Assembly (NCBI RefSeq): GCF_027214005.1
Contig: NZ_JAPWGY010000007.1
Location: forward strand, 1-64,000
Length of the DNA stretch: 64,000 bases
From: Kiloniella laminariae
GTDB taxonomy: Bacteria; Pseudomonadota; Alphaproteobacteria; Kiloniellales; Kiloniellaceae
Direction: 5' to 3'
In this document: positions 63,174 through 64,000 of the stretch, in pieces
Numbering within the stretch: the first letter of the stretch is position 1
Layout: the number at the start of each line of letters is the position of its first letter
Made by a program: the position numbers and the translations under genes
Notes under the pieces: generated by a model
Told to the model about the DNA's origin: nothing
What the model saw: the letters and a program-made list of their open reading frames with translations, nothing else
The model's database searches: none

Positions 63174-63211
63174 GAGCGGCCCGGATTTCCTGGCCGCTCT
63201 TTCGTTTTTTT
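63174..63211 (+). terminator. Rho-independent terminator of sodB
   Basis: GAGCGGCC (63174-63181) pairs with GGCCGCTC (63192-63199) around a ten-base loop and is followed by a T-rich run with seven consecutive Ts (63200-63211). It lies 69 bases after the sodB stop. Confidence 0.87.
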
Positions 63212-63324
63212 GAAGCAGAGAATGTATCATCGATGTTTCCTTTCCCGAGGGTTCCTGTTATTTTGCCTAGGAATTTTTCAGGCTTCCTCCAGGGAGCTTC
63301 GGGTTGGTACGGAGAAAGAAGAGT

Positions 63325-64000
63325 ATGAGAGCATTGCGACGGATCGCAGGGATCGTGGTAGCCTTTGTATCTGGCGTCGGCTCATTATCTGGGCAAGCTC
63401 TGGCGCAGCAGGCAATACAGGACCCTGCAGCGAATCAGGTTCTGGCTTTTGATGGTGCGGATTACAGTGGCGCCGGGAAGCTGTTTAACCTGCCAGATGG
63501 TCAGCTCTACTCGTTTATTCCGTCTCTGGAAGATTTCTCCGGAAAGATTTCCTCGATCAAGCTGGGTGACCAGGTTGGCGTGATTCTTTTCCGGGAAGAG
63601 CTGTTTCAGACGACGGATAATTCCTGTGCACCGATTATCGGAACACGCGAAGAGCCGCACCTGCTGTGGAAAGGTGCAACGGCAGACCTGCTGCCGCCCC
63701 GCCCAAGTTCGAATATTCCACTTGCGATGCCCGTCCCCCAGGACAATGCCTATGCTTCGATGATTATCTATCGGCGAGACGTTGGGCCGCCTCCCGGCGT
63801 CTTGATGTTACAGCGTCTTAACAGCTATAGCCGTGGCTGTGGCAACGTGCTCGACCAGCTTAATTATCGACGGGTGTTTATCCCTGCCTGGGATAACGGG
63901 AAAACCGGCTACTGCCAGAATCTTGTTGGCCCGACCAGTTATGCCGGCGCCAGAAGTACATTCCGTTTCAATGACAGTGACCAGTTGATTTTCATGCATC
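63325..64000 (+). CDS. Secreted protein of unknown function, cut by the window end
   Basis: A frame of 225 complete codons runs off the right edge, so the C-terminus is unknown. The ATG at 63325 is preceded by GGAGAAAGAAGAGT. Residues 1-28 form a signal peptide ending in QALA, followed by a mature start near QQAIQD. Residues about 40-85 (VLAFDGADYSGAGKLFNLPD, LEDFSGKISSIKLG, VGVILFREELF) look like a beta-gamma-crystallin-type repeat, but this is only pattern resemblance. There are several Cys residues (near 97, 162, 184), consistent with a periplasmic or secreted location. I do not recognise a family. Confidence 0.7.
   Translation, partial: MRALRRIAGIVVAFVSGVGSLSGQALAQQAIQDPAANQVLAFDGADYSGAGKLFNLPDGQLYSFIPSLEDFSGKISSIKLGDQVGVILFREELFQTTDNSCAPIIGTREEPHLLWKGATADLLPPRPSSNIPLAMPVPQDNAYASMIIYRRDVGPPPGVLMLQRLNSYSRGCGNVLDQLNYRRVFIPAWDNGKTGYCQNLVGPTSYAGARSTFRFNDSDQLIFMH

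Overview
The window looks like chromosomal DNA of an alphaproteobacterium, possibly a marine Rhodospirillales-like lineage; this is inferred from gene content, not proven. The pointers are a tRNA-fMet placed as it usually is at the end of alphaproteobacterial rRNA operons, an E. coli-type MntR beside an MntABC-type importer, a CigR/RcnB-like protein, and a GlxA-family regulator next to a serine-glyoxylate-type aminotransferase. About two thirds of the window (roughly 0.1-44 kb) is a surface-glycan locus that reads visibly AT-richer than the housekeeping-like 44-64 kb part.

Layout. 1-119: tRNA-fMet (first base cut off) and a strong terminator. 154-2931: a small glycosyltransferase-like gene divergent from an asparagine-synthase-type amidotransferase. 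2972-17277: a tightly packed leftward operon. It holds glycosyltransferases, a second amidotransferase, methyltransferases, and a cassette (KdsB-like cytidylyltransferase, two SDRs, HAD phosphatase, HpcH/HpaI aldolase, transaldolase-like aldolase, SIS isomerase, Gfo/Idh oxidoreductase) that could make and activate an unusual 2-keto-3-deoxy sugar acid. 17300-18600: a small ORF, a candidate promoter and a dead IS630 transposase. 18775-24175: a leftward group with a GT-B-like protein, a hexapeptide acyltransferase, an alkaline-phosphatase/sulfatase-superfamily protein carrying a C10 tract, and an APS-kinase-like/methyltransferase fusion. 24.8-25.7 kb: a decayed IS3-family element.

26036-44066 looks like one leftward transcription unit of about 18 kb. 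It begins with two regulators, a MarR_EPS-like winged helix fused to a Rossmann-like domain and a NusG paralogue. It continues with a WbpB/WbpD/WbpE set (diacetamido-uronic acid type), a PglK/MsbA-like ABC flippase, a FlaA1/PseB-like dehydratase with an RmlD-like reductase, two NeuB-family synthases, an SpsF-type cytidylyltransferase, a class III aminotransferase, a GNAT enzyme, an asparagine-synthase paralogue lacking the glutaminase cysteine, and an unknown GT-B-like protein. An ops-like element (TGCGGTAGCATG) lies just after the NusG-like gene. A 45-bp near-perfect palindrome abuts the candidate promoter. Together they suggest a self-contained regulatory head for the operon, analogous to RfaH/ops and to the UpxY arrangement of Bacteroides.

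44305-64000 is GC-richer and more ordinary: a fourth amidotransferase, a ProC-like reductase, an M20 peptidase, a YeiH transporter, an Lrp regulator with a PuuB-like oxidase, a hybrid histidine kinase, the aminotransferase/GlxA-regulator pair, a CigR-like protein, and a manganese module (leftward mnt importer operon, divergent mntR, then sodB). The mnt promoter (TTGACA-N17-TACAAA) has a perfect 16-bp palindrome over its -10/spacer with the TAGC-N4-GCTA core of E. coli MntR sites. The window ends inside a secreted-protein gene.

No CRISPR array, intact prophage, Wzx/Wzy pair or initiating phosphoglycosyltransferase was seen.
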